Below, piece by piece: positions 14,783 to 22,810 of a DNA stretch of 34,558 nucleotides. Made by a program: the position numbers and the translations under genes. Source of the stretch: Limnohabitans sp. Rim8 (GTDB lineage: Bacteria; Pseudomonadota; Gammaproteobacteria; Burkholderiales; Burkholderiaceae_C). The first letter of the stretch is position 1. Every line of letters starts with the position of its first letter. The notes beneath the pieces are model-generated. The model saw nothing but the letters and a program-made list of their open reading frames with translations, searched no databases and was not told the origin of the DNA. The stretch lies in assembly GCA_945901045.1 (NCBI GenBank), contig CAMDKK010000043.1:1-34558 (forward strand), in the 5' to 3' direction.

Positions 14783-16099
14783 ATGGACTTTTTGCTGATT
14801 GCATTTTTGACTCTGCTCAACGGCGTGTTCGCCATGTCCGAGCTGGCACTGGCCGCGAGCCGAAAGGCCCGCTTGGCCGCCATGGAAGAAGCGGGAGACA
14901 AAGGCGCGGCGGCGGCCCTGCAATTGCTTGAAAAACCCACACAATTTTTGTCCACGGTACAAGTCGGCATCACATCCATTGGCGTGCTCAATGGCATTGT
15001 GGGTGAGGCGGCTTTCAGTGACGGCGTGGCAACATGGCTGGTGGGCTTGGGGATGACTCCTTCGGGTGCAGCCATCGCAGCGACGGCCCTGGTGGTCACT
15101 GCGATTACATTCACAACCATTATTTTTGGCGAGCTTGTGCCCAAACGCATAGGCCAGTTACACCCCGAAGCCACAGCCAGGTTGGTGGCCCGCCCCATGA
15201 CTTGGCTGGCCATGGTCGCCAAACCTTTTGTTGGTTTACTGTCGCTCACCACCCAAAGCGTACTCAAGCTCATGCGCATTGACACCTCCGGTAACAGGGC
15301 TGTGACGGAAGAGGAAATCACCGCCAGCCTTGAAGAGGGAGTTGATGCGGGCCTGATCGATGAGCATGAACACCAGATGGTGCGCAATGTATTTCACTTG
15401 GACGACCGGGGCTTGGCCTCCTTGATGGTCCCCCGCTCGGACATTCAATGGCTTGACGTGGGCTTGTTCCCGGCCCAGGCCCTGCAAGTGGCCAGTGGGC
15501 AAAATGGACAGGCCGGGCATTCTTGGTACCCCGTTTGCAGAGGCAGCTTGGACAATGTGCTGGGTTTGATCAGTGTCGCCAAGCTCCTGTCATTGCCGCT
15601 GGACAGCACGGACGAACTGGAGCCCCATATCAACCCGGCTACATTTGTTCCCGAAACGCTCAGCGGTATGGAGTTGCTTGAGCAATTGCGGGATCAATCT
15701 GGACGCATGGTGCTGGTGGTGGACGAATATGGCGTGGTGCAAGGCCTGCTCACACCCCGCGATTTACTGGAAGCGATCACAGGGGAATTGCAGCCCTTGG
15801 CCCAAATCGACGCCTGGGCAACCCAGCGCCCGGACGGCACGTGGCTCCTCGACGGCTTGATGCCCCTCAATGAACTGAAAGCCCGCTTGGATATCAGGCA
15901 ACTGCCGGGAGAAGAGCGCGGAATTTACAACACTTTGGCTGGATTGATTTTGGCGCAATTGGGGCATTTACCTCAAGTGCATGAAACAGTCAGTTGTGCA
16001 GGCTGGGTGTTTGAAGTTCTGGTTATTGAAGGTCGTAGAATTGACAAAGTCAATGCCACACCAACCCATGATCGGGTTGATTTCTACCTGAATACGTGA
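14783..16099 (+). CDS. CNNM/CorC-type transporter family protein (DUF21-CBS-CorC_HlyC)
   Basis: Inner-membrane protein of 438 residues. It has an N-terminal DUF21/CNNM membrane domain (about 1-190; LNGVFAMSELALAASRKARL, then IFGELVPKRIGQ), an acidic helix EEEITASLEEGVDAGLIDEHEHQMVRNVF, two CBS domains (about 210-340; VPRSDIQWLDV and MVLVVDEYGVVQGLLTPRDLLEAITGE) and a C-terminal CorC_HlyC domain ending GRRIDKVNA. Such proteins are often labelled hemolysin, but better-studied relatives act in Mg2+/Co2+ handling and membrane integrity. The ATG at 14783 starts at the first membrane helix (MDFLLIAFLTLLNGVF). It is monocistronic, with 286 bases before the next gene. Confidence 0.9.
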   Translation: MDFLLIAFLTLLNGVFAMSELALAASRKARLAAMEEAGDKGAAAALQLLEKPTQFLSTVQVGITSIGVLNGIVGEAAFSDGVATWLVGLGMTPSGAAIAATALVVTAITFTTIIFGELVPKRIGQLHPEATARLVARPMTWLAMVAKPFVGLLSLTTQSVLKLMRIDTSGNRAVTEEEITASLEEGVDAGLIDEHEHQMVRNVFHLDDRGLASLMVPRSDIQWLDVGLFPAQALQVASGQNGQAGHSWYPVCRGSLDNVLGLISVAKLLSLPLDSTDELEPHINPATFVPETLSGMELLEQLRDQSGRMVLVVDEYGVVQGLLTPRDLLEAITGELQPLAQIDAWATQRPDGTWLLDGLMPLNELKARLDIRQLPGEERGIYNTLAGLILAQLGHLPQVHETVSCAGWVFEVLVIEGRRIDKVNATPTHDRVDFYLNT

Positions 16100-16385
16100 C
16101 CCCCATTCCGCCCAAAGTAATTTCAGCCGAATGAAACTGTTCATGCGTGGCGTGATCGCAGTACAGCGCAGTCACCTTCTCGCAACACAAGCGCTCGCTC
16201 ACCCACTGTGCGCTGGCATTCGCCAATCTGTCGCCGGCGATCTTCTGGCTGATCAGTACATGCTGTCTAAGTTGATGATTACAATGGAGAAATCAACATT
16301 TTTCTGCTGTGAAGTCAAGGATTCAGGATACAATGAAACACTGCCAAAGCGCTTTGAATTTGCTGAACAAAAGAAGTTACAACGC
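16100..16385 (+). other. Intergenic region before the RfaH-like gene
   Basis: The frame of the RfaH-like gene is open back to 16131, but the 85 extra codons do not resemble any domain I know. A 6-bp inverted repeat, GTTGAT (16271-16276) and ATCAAC (16292-16297), is followed by ATTTTT and could be a weak terminator for the upstream gene. TACAAT occurs at 16280-16285 and 16329-16334 as possible -10 elements, with no matching -35. Nothing else is recognised. Confidence 0.3.
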
Positions 16386-16922
16386 ATGCCTGATGAATAT
16401 CTGAAAGCCGATCAAAATTTGAATGAGCAAGCTTGGTATTTGGCCTACACCAAGCCCCGTCTTGAAAACGTCGCCAAAGATAATTTGTCCCAACAAGGCT
16501 TCGAAGTTTTTTTGCCATTATTCAAAAAATTCAAAAAAACAGAAACTGGCTTGGTCAGTGTTTTTGAACCCATGTTCCCCAGGTATTTGTTTTTTCGGCC
16601 CTCCCACGAAGGTCAAAGCATCACCACGGTTCGGTCCACCAAGGGCGTAAGTCACTTGGTGCGTTTTGGGTTTGAGCCTGCAGTTCTGCAACACAGCATG
16701 GTCCAATTGATTCTGTCGCTGGAGCAAACCCGCAATCAAATAAGCGTGCAAGAAGCCAGCCCCTACAAAGTGGGCCAAGCGGTCAAGCTCAAGCACATTG
16801 CACTGGACAATGTACAGGGTTTGGTTCACAGTGTGGGCAGCAAGCGCATAGCCGTGTTGCTGGAAATCTTGGGCCGCCCCACTGTTGTGCAAGTGGAGCA
16901 CCATCAGTTAGAGGTTATTTGA
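16386..16922 (+). CDS. RfaH-like NusG paralogue (specialised transcription elongation factor)
   Basis: Cytosolic NusG-family factor of 178 residues. The NGN domain (about 16-120) starts AWYLAYTKPRLENVAKDNL and has FPRYLFF (64-70) and TTVRSTKGVSHLVRFG (80-95), close to E. coli RfaH (TTINATRGVSHFVRFG). A KOW-type C-terminal domain (about 128-178; PYKVGQAVKLKHIALDNVQGLV) follows. RfaH-like factors suppress pausing and Rho termination in long envelope-polysaccharide operons and couple them to translation. The gene stands at the head of the polysaccharide region, which supports this role. No ops-like GGCGGTAG element was noticed in the window. The ATG at 16386 gives the family length, and 3 bases separate its stop from uppS. 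Confidence 0.9.
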   Translation: MPDEYLKADQNLNEQAWYLAYTKPRLENVAKDNLSQQGFEVFLPLFKKFKKTETGLVSVFEPMFPRYLFFRPSHEGQSITTVRSTKGVSHLVRFGFEPAVLQHSMVQLILSLEQTRNQISVQEASPYKVGQAVKLKHIALDNVQGLVHSVGSKRIAVLLEILGRPTVVQVEHHQLEVI

Positions 16923-16925
16923 GTT

Positions 16926-17654
16926 TTGAGTCAACCCGACAACACCACCGCTCGCACACTCCCACGTCATGTGGCAATCATCATGGATGGCAACCGCCGT
17001 TGGGCCAAGCAACGCTTCATGCCTACCGCCTTGGGACATGCTGCAGGTGCTAAACGTGTGCGTGAGATCGTCAAAGCCTGCGCCGATTTGGCCATCCCGC
17101 ACCTGAGTTTGTTTGCCTTCAGCACAGAAAACTGGAAGCGCCCGGCCGACGAGGTGGCCGGCCTGATGGGTCTGTTCATGACTTATCTGCAAAAAGAAGT
17201 TGACAACATGAACGCCAATGGCGTGCGCCTGCGCATTGTGGGCGACATTCGCCGCTTTGATGGCAAGCTGCAAACCCTGATCGCCAAAGCCCAGGCCGAC
17301 ACCTCCAACAACAAGCGCATCACTCTCACAGTAGCGGCCAATTACGGTGGCCGGTGGGACATGTTGCAGGCCGTTCAGGCTTGGCAACATGCACACCACG
17401 GGCAAGACCTCAGCCAGATGAGCGAAGAAGCACTGGCCCCCTACCTCAGCACCGCCTATGCACCCGAGGTGGACTTGCTTATCCGCACTGGCGGCGAGTC
17501 GCGGATCAGTAATTTCATGCTCTGGCAGTCGGCCTATGCCGAAATGTTCTTTACCAACGATCTGTGGCCTGAGTTCAACCCTGAGCGATTGCAACAGGCT
17601 GTCAAATGGTTTGGCGAGCGGGACAGACGCTTTGGCTCCTCTGCACAGCTTTGA
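16926..17654 (+). CDS. uppS: Isoprenyl transferase (undecaprenyl diphosphate synthase)
   Basis: Cytosolic, membrane-associated cis-prenyltransferase of 242 residues that extends farnesyl diphosphate with isopentenyl diphosphate to undecaprenyl diphosphate, the lipid carrier precursor. RHVAIIMDGNRRWAK holds the catalytic D21; FAFSTENWKRP and the C-terminal LLIRTGGESRISNFMLWQSAYAEMFFT are also diagnostic. The start must be TTG at 16926, because the next in-frame ATG lies inside the catalytic motif. Three bases after the RfaH-like stop, it is surely co-transcribed with it. The usual frr-uppS-cdsA-dxr neighbourhood is absent here, so this may be a second, envelope-dedicated copy. Confidence 0.95.
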   Translation: MSQPDNTTARTLPRHVAIIMDGNRRWAKQRFMPTALGHAAGAKRVREIVKACADLAIPHLSLFAFSTENWKRPADEVAGLMGLFMTYLQKEVDNMNANGVRLRIVGDIRRFDGKLQTLIAKAQADTSNNKRITLTVAANYGGRWDMLQAVQAWQHAHHGQDLSQMSEEALAPYLSTAYAPEVDLLIRTGGESRISNFMLWQSAYAEMFFTNDLWPEFNPERLQQAVKWFGERDRRFGSSAQL

Positions 17655-17688
17655 GTGTGCTTGGGACTGTTCATCTACTCTGGCAAAT

Positions 17689-18069
17689 TCACATCCATCT
17701 GGCCCACAGGTGCGGGCCCAGCACCAGCAACCCGACCAAGGCCGCACTCACACTGCACAGCAACACGCCGGTCGCTGCCACATCCTTGGCGTCGCGTGCC
17801 AAGGCGTTCCATTCGGGTTCTGCCAAATCCACGGCAAGTTCGACTGCCGTGTTCAAAGCCTCAGCACCCAGCACCAAGCCCATGGCCAGCACCAGTGCCG
17901 CCCATTCACCCGCACTGATGCCCAGCCACCAGCCCATGGCGGTAACAGCGCAGGCCAACACCCCATGGATGCGCGCATTAGGCTGCCCCCACAGCACCCG
18001 CAAACCCCGCAAGGCATGACCAAACGAGGCCATGCGCGAGACCGATCGGGGCATCGCAGACTTGTCCAT
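17689..18069 (-). CDS. Diacylglycerol/undecaprenol kinase family protein (DgkA-like)
   Basis: Small inner-membrane kinase of 126 residues with three hydrophobic segments (about 34-50, 54-70 and 100-120). The family active-site signature is complete: GAEALNTAVELAVDLAEPEWNALARDAKDVAA, with E70, N73, E77, K95 and D96. Relatives phosphorylate diacylglycerol in Gram-negatives or undecaprenol (UdpK) in Gram-positives. Beside uppS and a PAP2 phosphatase, undecaprenol phosphorylation is an attractive job, but this is inference. The ATG at 18069 is used; a TTG at 18078 overlaps the stop of the PAP2 gene as TTGA and is possible. It is convergent with uppS (34 bases between stops) and directly downstream of the PAP2 gene. 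Confidence 0.88.
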   Translation of the reverse strand: MDKSAMPRSVSRMASFGHALRGLRVLWGQPNARIHGVLACAVTAMGWWLGISAGEWAALVLAMGLVLGAEALNTAVELAVDLAEPEWNALARDAKDVAATGVLLCSVSAALVGLLVLGPHLWARWM

Positions 18070-18074
18070 GCCGC

Positions 18075-18629
18075 TCAAAAACTACGCTGCCAAGCCACCG
18101 CGACACCACCGGGTGTAGGCAGCAAAGACAACTTTCCGCCCTTCACAGGCTCGGTCAGGTAACTGGCCGTCAGGTAACCCAAGGCCCCACCCGCCACGAC
18201 GTCTTGCCAGTGGTGCTTGTTGGCCTGCACACGGGCCACACCCGTCAGACCTGCTGCTGCATACAGCCACGGTGTAAAGGGTGCCAATTCGGCGCCATAA
18301 CGCTTGTCCATGTAGCGCACCGCAGCAAAAGCCACAGCGGTATGTCCCGAAGGAAAACTCTTGTTGTCAGACCCATCGGGTCGCGCGGCGTGGATGCTAT
18401 TTTTCAGCACCGTGGTCGCTGCAAAGCTCACGCCCATCGCGTAAGTCAACTGCTTCACCCCTTCATTGTCCATTTGCGCCCAGGTCATACCCGCGGCCAA
18501 GGCCGGCAAGCCCACCGCGAGTAAATCAGAGGCTGAATTCCAGCTGTTGGCCCCTGCCGCCCACGCCGGATTGACCGTGCCCATGGTCAGCAAGCAGACA
18601 AAAGGAAACAAAAGACGTTGGGACTTCAT
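18075..18629 (-). CDS. PAP2 superfamily phosphatase
   Basis: Membrane or periplasm-facing phosphatase of 184 residues. A signal peptide (about 1-24, ending PAWA-A) is followed by hydrophobic segments and the three acid-phosphatase motifs: K76-x6-R83-P84, SFPSGHT (91-97) and R133-x6-H140-x2-D143. These are the phosphate-binding and catalytic residues of the PgpB/PAP2 family. Substrates in relatives include phosphatidylglycerophosphate, phosphatidate and undecaprenyl diphosphate; the last would fit the uppS/undecaprenol kinase context. It starts at the ATG at 18629, 47 bases from the divergent Wzi-like gene, and overlaps or abuts the kinase gene. The pair is probably one transcript. Confidence 0.88.
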   Translation of the reverse strand: MKSQRLLFPFVCLLTMGTVNPAWAAGANSWNSASDLLAVGLPALAAGMTWAQMDNEGVKQLTYAMGVSFAATTVLKNSIHAARPDGSDNKSFPSGHTAVAFAAVRYMDKRYGAELAPFTPWLYAAAGLTGVARVQANKHHWQDVVAGGALGYLTASYLTEPVKGGKLSLLPTPGGVAVAWQRSF

Positions 18630-18676
18630 GGATAATTCGCACATACAAAAAACAAGATTGTAAGGTTGTCGGTTTC

Positions 18677-20239
18677 ATGCGATCCAAATTAGTGCTCACC
18701 ATCGTCAGCCTGTGCGCAGCGAACGTCTTCGCCCAGTCTGGCACCTCGGCCAGTGTGCCTTTCAGCCCTACTTGGCAAGCGCGTCATCACCTTCAACTGT
18801 TGGTAGACCACGCCGACTTACAAATCACCACAACCCATTGGCCCTTGCCGGCTGCGGCGCTGGAACAAGCCCTCAATGCCCTGGGCCAGCTCACGCCAGA
18901 GCAAACAGCCAGCCAAGACTTTGTGCTGCGTGAACTGCAGACCCTCTTGAGTCGGGGCAAGGCGCGCATTCAATTGCGCAGCGCCACCGAAGGTTTCCCT
19001 GGCTACGGTGACAACTACACCCCAGGCAGTTCGGGGCAAATGGTCAGCCCTGCCGGCAACTGGGCCAGCGCAGACAGTGATTTCAGCTTGGCTGGCCGAG
19101 CGGGCGCCAAAATCGAAGAGGCGTCCAACTCCTTGTCTGGCGCCACCCATGGCTTTGGGACCGAAGGCCGAGGACAACTGCGCCTGGAAGACTCAGCTGC
19201 GGTGGTGGCTTGGGGCGGTTGGAATTTTCAGGCTTTTGCCCACCGCAACTGGTGGGGCCCGGGCTGGCAGTCCAGCATGATCAGTGGCAGCAACAACCCC
19301 GCCTGGCAAGGCCTGGGCATGCAACGCAGCAGCGTCATGCCATCGGTCTCGCCCTCCTTGGCCTGGATGGGGCCTTGGAGCCTTGACCTGTTTCTGGCCA
19401 AGGCCCAAGATCCCCGGGTGGTGCCCCAGCAAGCGCAGGGCTTTTTGTACTCGGGCGCGCGCCTGACCCTGCACCCGCAGCCGTGGCTTGAAATAGGCCT
19501 CAGCCGAGCCATTCAAATGGGCGGGGCAGGGCGACCCAGCGACTTTAAAACCTTTGCCAAAGCCTTCTTCGGTCAAGAGGTCAACAAGGAATTAACCGAC
19601 AGCTTTGTGGACAGCAGCAACCAGTTGGCCGGCTATGACCTGCGCTTGCGCTGCCCCAGCCAGCCCAAACGTGACTGGCAATGTGCGCTGTATGGCCAAT
19701 GGATGGGCGAAGACTCAGCAGGCAAGCCTATCCCCTTGCCATCGCGCTTCATGAGTCTTTGGGGTCTGGAGACCACCTACGCGCAGGGTCGCTATCGCGC
19801 CTATGCCGAATACACCAATGCCAATATCGACTCCATACCCTGGGCGGGTCCAGCCAATGGGGGAGGTGGGTACGTCAACGGCGTCTACAGCCAAGGCTAT
19901 ACCCAGGGTGGCCGTTGGGCGGGTTCGGCGGCGGGGTCGGGCTCACGGGTCTACACCCTGGGCTGGATGGACGCGCAAACCGGCCTGCAATTCAAAGCGC
20001 ATACCGGCACCGTGCCTGTAAGCTTGGGCGCGTTCGACCCTCTGAACAGCCCCGCTGCGAGGGCACCACACGGCCAGTTGCGCGGTCTCTCGGCCAGTCA
20101 AGTCTGGCAGTGGAAGGGTCTGACGATCACACCCGAAGCCTCCTGGGTCCGTCTGTCTCAGGGCCAAGACACGGGGGCGAACCGTCAAATTAACCTTCGC
20201 TTGGGCCTGACCTTGGAAGTGCCCTTGTGGTGGAAATAA
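18677..20239 (+). CDS. Wzi family capsule assembly outer-membrane protein
   Basis: Outer-membrane beta-barrel of 520 residues with an N-terminal signal peptide (MRSKLVLTIVSLCAANVFA-Q). Wzi proteins help anchor or assemble capsular polysaccharide at the cell surface. The N-terminal region HHLQLLVDHADLQITTTHWPL matches the family start, in which the protein first describes a helical bundle; alternating-hydrophobicity strands with many W, Y and G follow, ending in LRLGLTLEVPLWWK, a typical barrel C-terminus with aromatic residues. The HRNWWGPGWQSSMISGSNN segment is a family hallmark. It is divergent from the PAP2 gene and is followed after 217 A/T-rich bases by the SLBB export gene. Confidence 0.88.
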   Translation: MRSKLVLTIVSLCAANVFAQSGTSASVPFSPTWQARHHLQLLVDHADLQITTTHWPLPAAALEQALNALGQLTPEQTASQDFVLRELQTLLSRGKARIQLRSATEGFPGYGDNYTPGSSGQMVSPAGNWASADSDFSLAGRAGAKIEEASNSLSGATHGFGTEGRGQLRLEDSAAVVAWGGWNFQAFAHRNWWGPGWQSSMISGSNNPAWQGLGMQRSSVMPSVSPSLAWMGPWSLDLFLAKAQDPRVVPQQAQGFLYSGARLTLHPQPWLEIGLSRAIQMGGAGRPSDFKTFAKAFFGQEVNKELTDSFVDSSNQLAGYDLRLRCPSQPKRDWQCALYGQWMGEDSAGKPIPLPSRFMSLWGLETTYAQGRYRAYAEYTNANIDSIPWAGPANGGGGYVNGVYSQGYTQGGRWAGSAAGSGSRVYTLGWMDAQTGLQFKAHTGTVPVSLGAFDPLNSPAARAPHGQLRGLSASQVWQWKGLTITPEASWVRLSQGQDTGANRQINLRLGLTLEVPLWWK

Positions 20240-20282
20240 ACCGACAAGCTGCGCAATGTGCGGGTATCGGTATGGGATTCAA

Positions 20283-20300
20283 AATTAAATTTCTTTAATT
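20283..20300. promoter_or_regulatory. A/T-rich inverted repeat between the Wzi-like and SLBB genes
   Basis: AATTAAA (20283-20289) and TTTAATT (20294-20300) form a perfect inverted repeat with a 4-base centre. They lie in a clearly A/T-rich patch (about 20277-20330) within the 217-base gap 20240-20456, in otherwise GC-richer surroundings. It could be a regulator-binding site or a promoter UP/-10 region for the export operon. It is too A/T-only to act as a terminator. Confidence 0.3.
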
Positions 20301-20456
20301 GATTCTTAAAGCTACTTTTTGGTTTTATGACTCCATCAACTGACACAAATCCGAAGTAAACTGCATAGGGCTCAGGTACGTCTGTATTCGCCTGAAATTC
20401 AATGCCCGAAACCATGATTTTCCGGGCCTCAACCTGTACCCACAACCGCTCTCTTC

Positions 20457-22793
20457 ATGCCCAACACTTATCTAAATTATTTCCATGCGGTGCGTATGGC
20501 CTTGTTGATGGGCACAGCGGTTTTAGCTGTTCAGTCGCATGCCCAAATGCAGGCCTTACAGCCCCAGACCGCCGCAGGCATGGGTGCCTTTGGCGCTGCC
20601 CCTGCAGGGATGGGCGTCATTGCCCCAGCAGGCATTCCGTTGGGCGGGGTTGCGCCCCCTGTGATGGTGCAGCGGCCCGATGCCTCTGTGCTTGACGCAC
20701 CTCGGGCTTTGTCCATCAAGCCGCCCAAACCCCAAGTCCCCAGCCAGTTCCAGCGCTTTGTACAAGAGGGTACTGGCCGAATGCTGCCTAATTTTGGTGC
20801 TGAGCTGTTTGAAAACCCTCAGGCCTACACCGCCGATGTTGCCGTACCCGCACCCCCTGACTACATTCTGAGCGCGGGCGACGAAGTGCGTGTTCAAATC
20901 TGGGGTTCGGTAGACTATGCGGGCACCCATACGCTGGACCGGAGCGGGCAAATTAACCTGCCCAAGATCGGCACCATTGCGCTGGCCGGCACGCAGGTCA
21001 AAGACCTCGAGGCCGTGTTGCGTAAGCACGTGGGCACGGTTTTCAAGAACGTCAGTCTCAATGCCAACTTGGGACGCCTGCGCGGCATCACGGTGTATGT
21101 GGTGGGCCAGGCCCAGCAGCCCGGCACCTACAACCTGAGCAGCCTGAGCACTCTGGTCAACGCTTTGTTTGCCAGCGGCGGGCCCACTGCCAACGGCAGC
21201 ATGCGCAATATCCAGATCAAGCGCGCCGGAAAAACCGTCACCACCTTTGATTTGTACGAATTCATATCAAAAGGTGACAAAACCAAAGATGTCTCTTTGC
21301 AATCCGGTGACGTCATCACCATCCCCCCGGCTGGCCACCGTGTGGCCGTCACCGGTGCGTGGGACTACGCTGCCATTTACGAGCTGACCGCACAAACCCG
21401 CCTGCAAGACATCTTGGCTTTGGGCGGGGGCTTGCCCAGTTTGGTCAGCACCCAGCGTGCTGTCATCGAGCGGATCAGCCCCCAAAGTGCGCAACCGCGC
21501 ATTGTGCAAGATCTGGTGCTCAATGCGCAAGGCTTGGACCAGCCACTCAAAGATGGCGACGTGGTCACCCTGCTGCCCATCAGCCCTGCCATTGCCAATG
21601 CCGTCACGCTGCAAGGCAACGTGGCACAACCTCTGCGCCACGCCTGGCGGGAAGGCATGCGCGTGCAAGACCTGGTCCCTGACCGCGAAGCGCTCATCAC
21701 CCCCGACTACTACAAACGCAAAAACAGGCTGGTGCAAATCCTGGAAACTGACAAACTCAAAGACACCAAAGAAGCCGGCAGCAATTTAAGCGATAGAGTG
21801 CGATCTCTGGTAGACCAGGTCAACTGGGACTACGCCGTGATCGAACGCATGGACAAAATCCAGCTTCGCCAGGTACTTTTGCCCTTCAATTTGGGCAAGG
21901 CCGTCTTCAACCAAGACCCTGTACACAACCTGCTGCTGCAACCGGGTGATGTGATCACCATCATGGGCAAAAACGACCTGCGCTTGCCGCTGGAGCGCCA
22001 GTCTCAGCTTGTCCGTATCGAGGGCGAAGTCGCCGTCCCCGGGCTCTACCCCATCCAGCCTGGCGAAACGCTGCCCCTGCTGCTCAAGCGCGTCGGCGGC
22101 TTGACGCCCCAGGCCTACCTGTTTGGCGCAGAGTTCACCCGTGAATCCGTGCGCATACAACAACAAGAGAGCTTGGACAGCATCATCACCCGCCTAGAGA
22201 GCCAAATGAACAGCGCCGGCGCCTACCTTGCCGCCAACCAGAGCGGCGACCGCGCTACGCAAGGTGCCACTCTGCAGCAGCAACAGCAACAGCAACAAGC
22301 GCAAATGCAGTCGCAAATCTCTCGGCTCAAGACCCTCAAAAGCAAAGGCCGCGTGTCCTTGGAACTGGACCCACAGTTGTCCATTGCCGCAAACCTGCCT
22401 AACTTGCCGCTGGAAGACGGCGACAGCTTTATGGTGCCCAGCCTGCCAGCCTTTTTGACGGCTGTCGGCAGCGTCATCAATGAAAACGCGATGATCTACA
22501 GGCCTGGTAAAACGGTGGGGGATGTGATTTTATCCGCTGGCTTGACCGAGGATGCTGAGGTGAAAGAAAGCTTTGTGCTGCGCGCTGACGGCTCTATTTT
22601 GAGCCGCCGCGGCGGTGGGCTTTTCAGCAATTTTGACAGCTTGAAGCTCATGCCTGGCGACACCTTGGTGGTGCCCCCCAAGGTCGACCGCGAGTCCAAC
22701 TACAACTTTGTGATCCGCGCCTTGCGCGACTGGACGCAAATCTTCAGCAACCTGGGCCTGGGTGCAGTGGCCATCAAGACCTTGCGTAACTAA
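20457..22793 (+). CDS. Polysaccharide export protein with multiple SLBB domains (Wza-like)
   Basis: Large periplasmic/outer-membrane export protein of 778 residues. A signal peptide (about 1-29, ending SHA-Q) has no lipobox cysteine. A poly_export domain follows near residue 135 (DYILSAGDEVRVQIWGSVDYAGTHTLDRSGQINLPKIG), then several SLBB-type repeats, recognisable by VVGQAQQPGTY-like, VTGAWDYAAIYELT, VRIEGEVAVPGLYPIQPGETL and VGSVINENAMIYRPGKTVGD segments. A glutamine-rich stretch (eight Q in a row, then QAQMQSQ) lies near residue 608. It is twice the size of E. coli Wza (379 residues). The last segment is amphipathic/hydrophobic (TQIFSNLGLGAVAIKTL). It begins the export operon with the Wzz-type gene 17 bases downstream. 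Confidence 0.9.
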   Translation: MPNTYLNYFHAVRMALLMGTAVLAVQSHAQMQALQPQTAAGMGAFGAAPAGMGVIAPAGIPLGGVAPPVMVQRPDASVLDAPRALSIKPPKPQVPSQFQRFVQEGTGRMLPNFGAELFENPQAYTADVAVPAPPDYILSAGDEVRVQIWGSVDYAGTHTLDRSGQINLPKIGTIALAGTQVKDLEAVLRKHVGTVFKNVSLNANLGRLRGITVYVVGQAQQPGTYNLSSLSTLVNALFASGGPTANGSMRNIQIKRAGKTVTTFDLYEFISKGDKTKDVSLQSGDVITIPPAGHRVAVTGAWDYAAIYELTAQTRLQDILALGGGLPSLVSTQRAVIERISPQSAQPRIVQDLVLNAQGLDQPLKDGDVVTLLPISPAIANAVTLQGNVAQPLRHAWREGMRVQDLVPDREALITPDYYKRKNRLVQILETDKLKDTKEAGSNLSDRVRSLVDQVNWDYAVIERMDKIQLRQVLLPFNLGKAVFNQDPVHNLLLQPGDVITIMGKNDLRLPLERQSQLVRIEGEVAVPGLYPIQPGETLPLLLKRVGGLTPQAYLFGAEFTRESVRIQQQESLDSIITRLESQMNSAGAYLAANQSGDRATQGATLQQQQQQQQAQMQSQISRLKTLKSKGRVSLELDPQLSIAANLPNLPLEDGDSFMVPSLPAFLTAVGSVINENAMIYRPGKTVGDVILSAGLTEDAEVKESFVLRADGSILSRRGGGLFSNFDSLKLMPGDTLVVPPKVDRESNYNFVIRALRDWTQIFSNLGLGAVAIKTLRN

Positions 22794-22810
22794 GCCTTGC
22801 GGCGCCAACC

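Noticed and set aside
14783-16099. Hemolysin label for the CNNM/CorC-type protein
   Set aside because: The DUF21-CBS-CorC_HlyC layout is a general membrane family; the hemolysin name is historical and the sequence shows no toxin feature.
20185-20445. An 86-codon minus-strand frame spanning the end of the Wzi-like gene and the A/T-rich gap
   Set aside because: No domain is recognised, half of it is antisense to the Wzi-like gene, and no convincing ribosome-binding site was seen. It could be a remnant, but support is insufficient.
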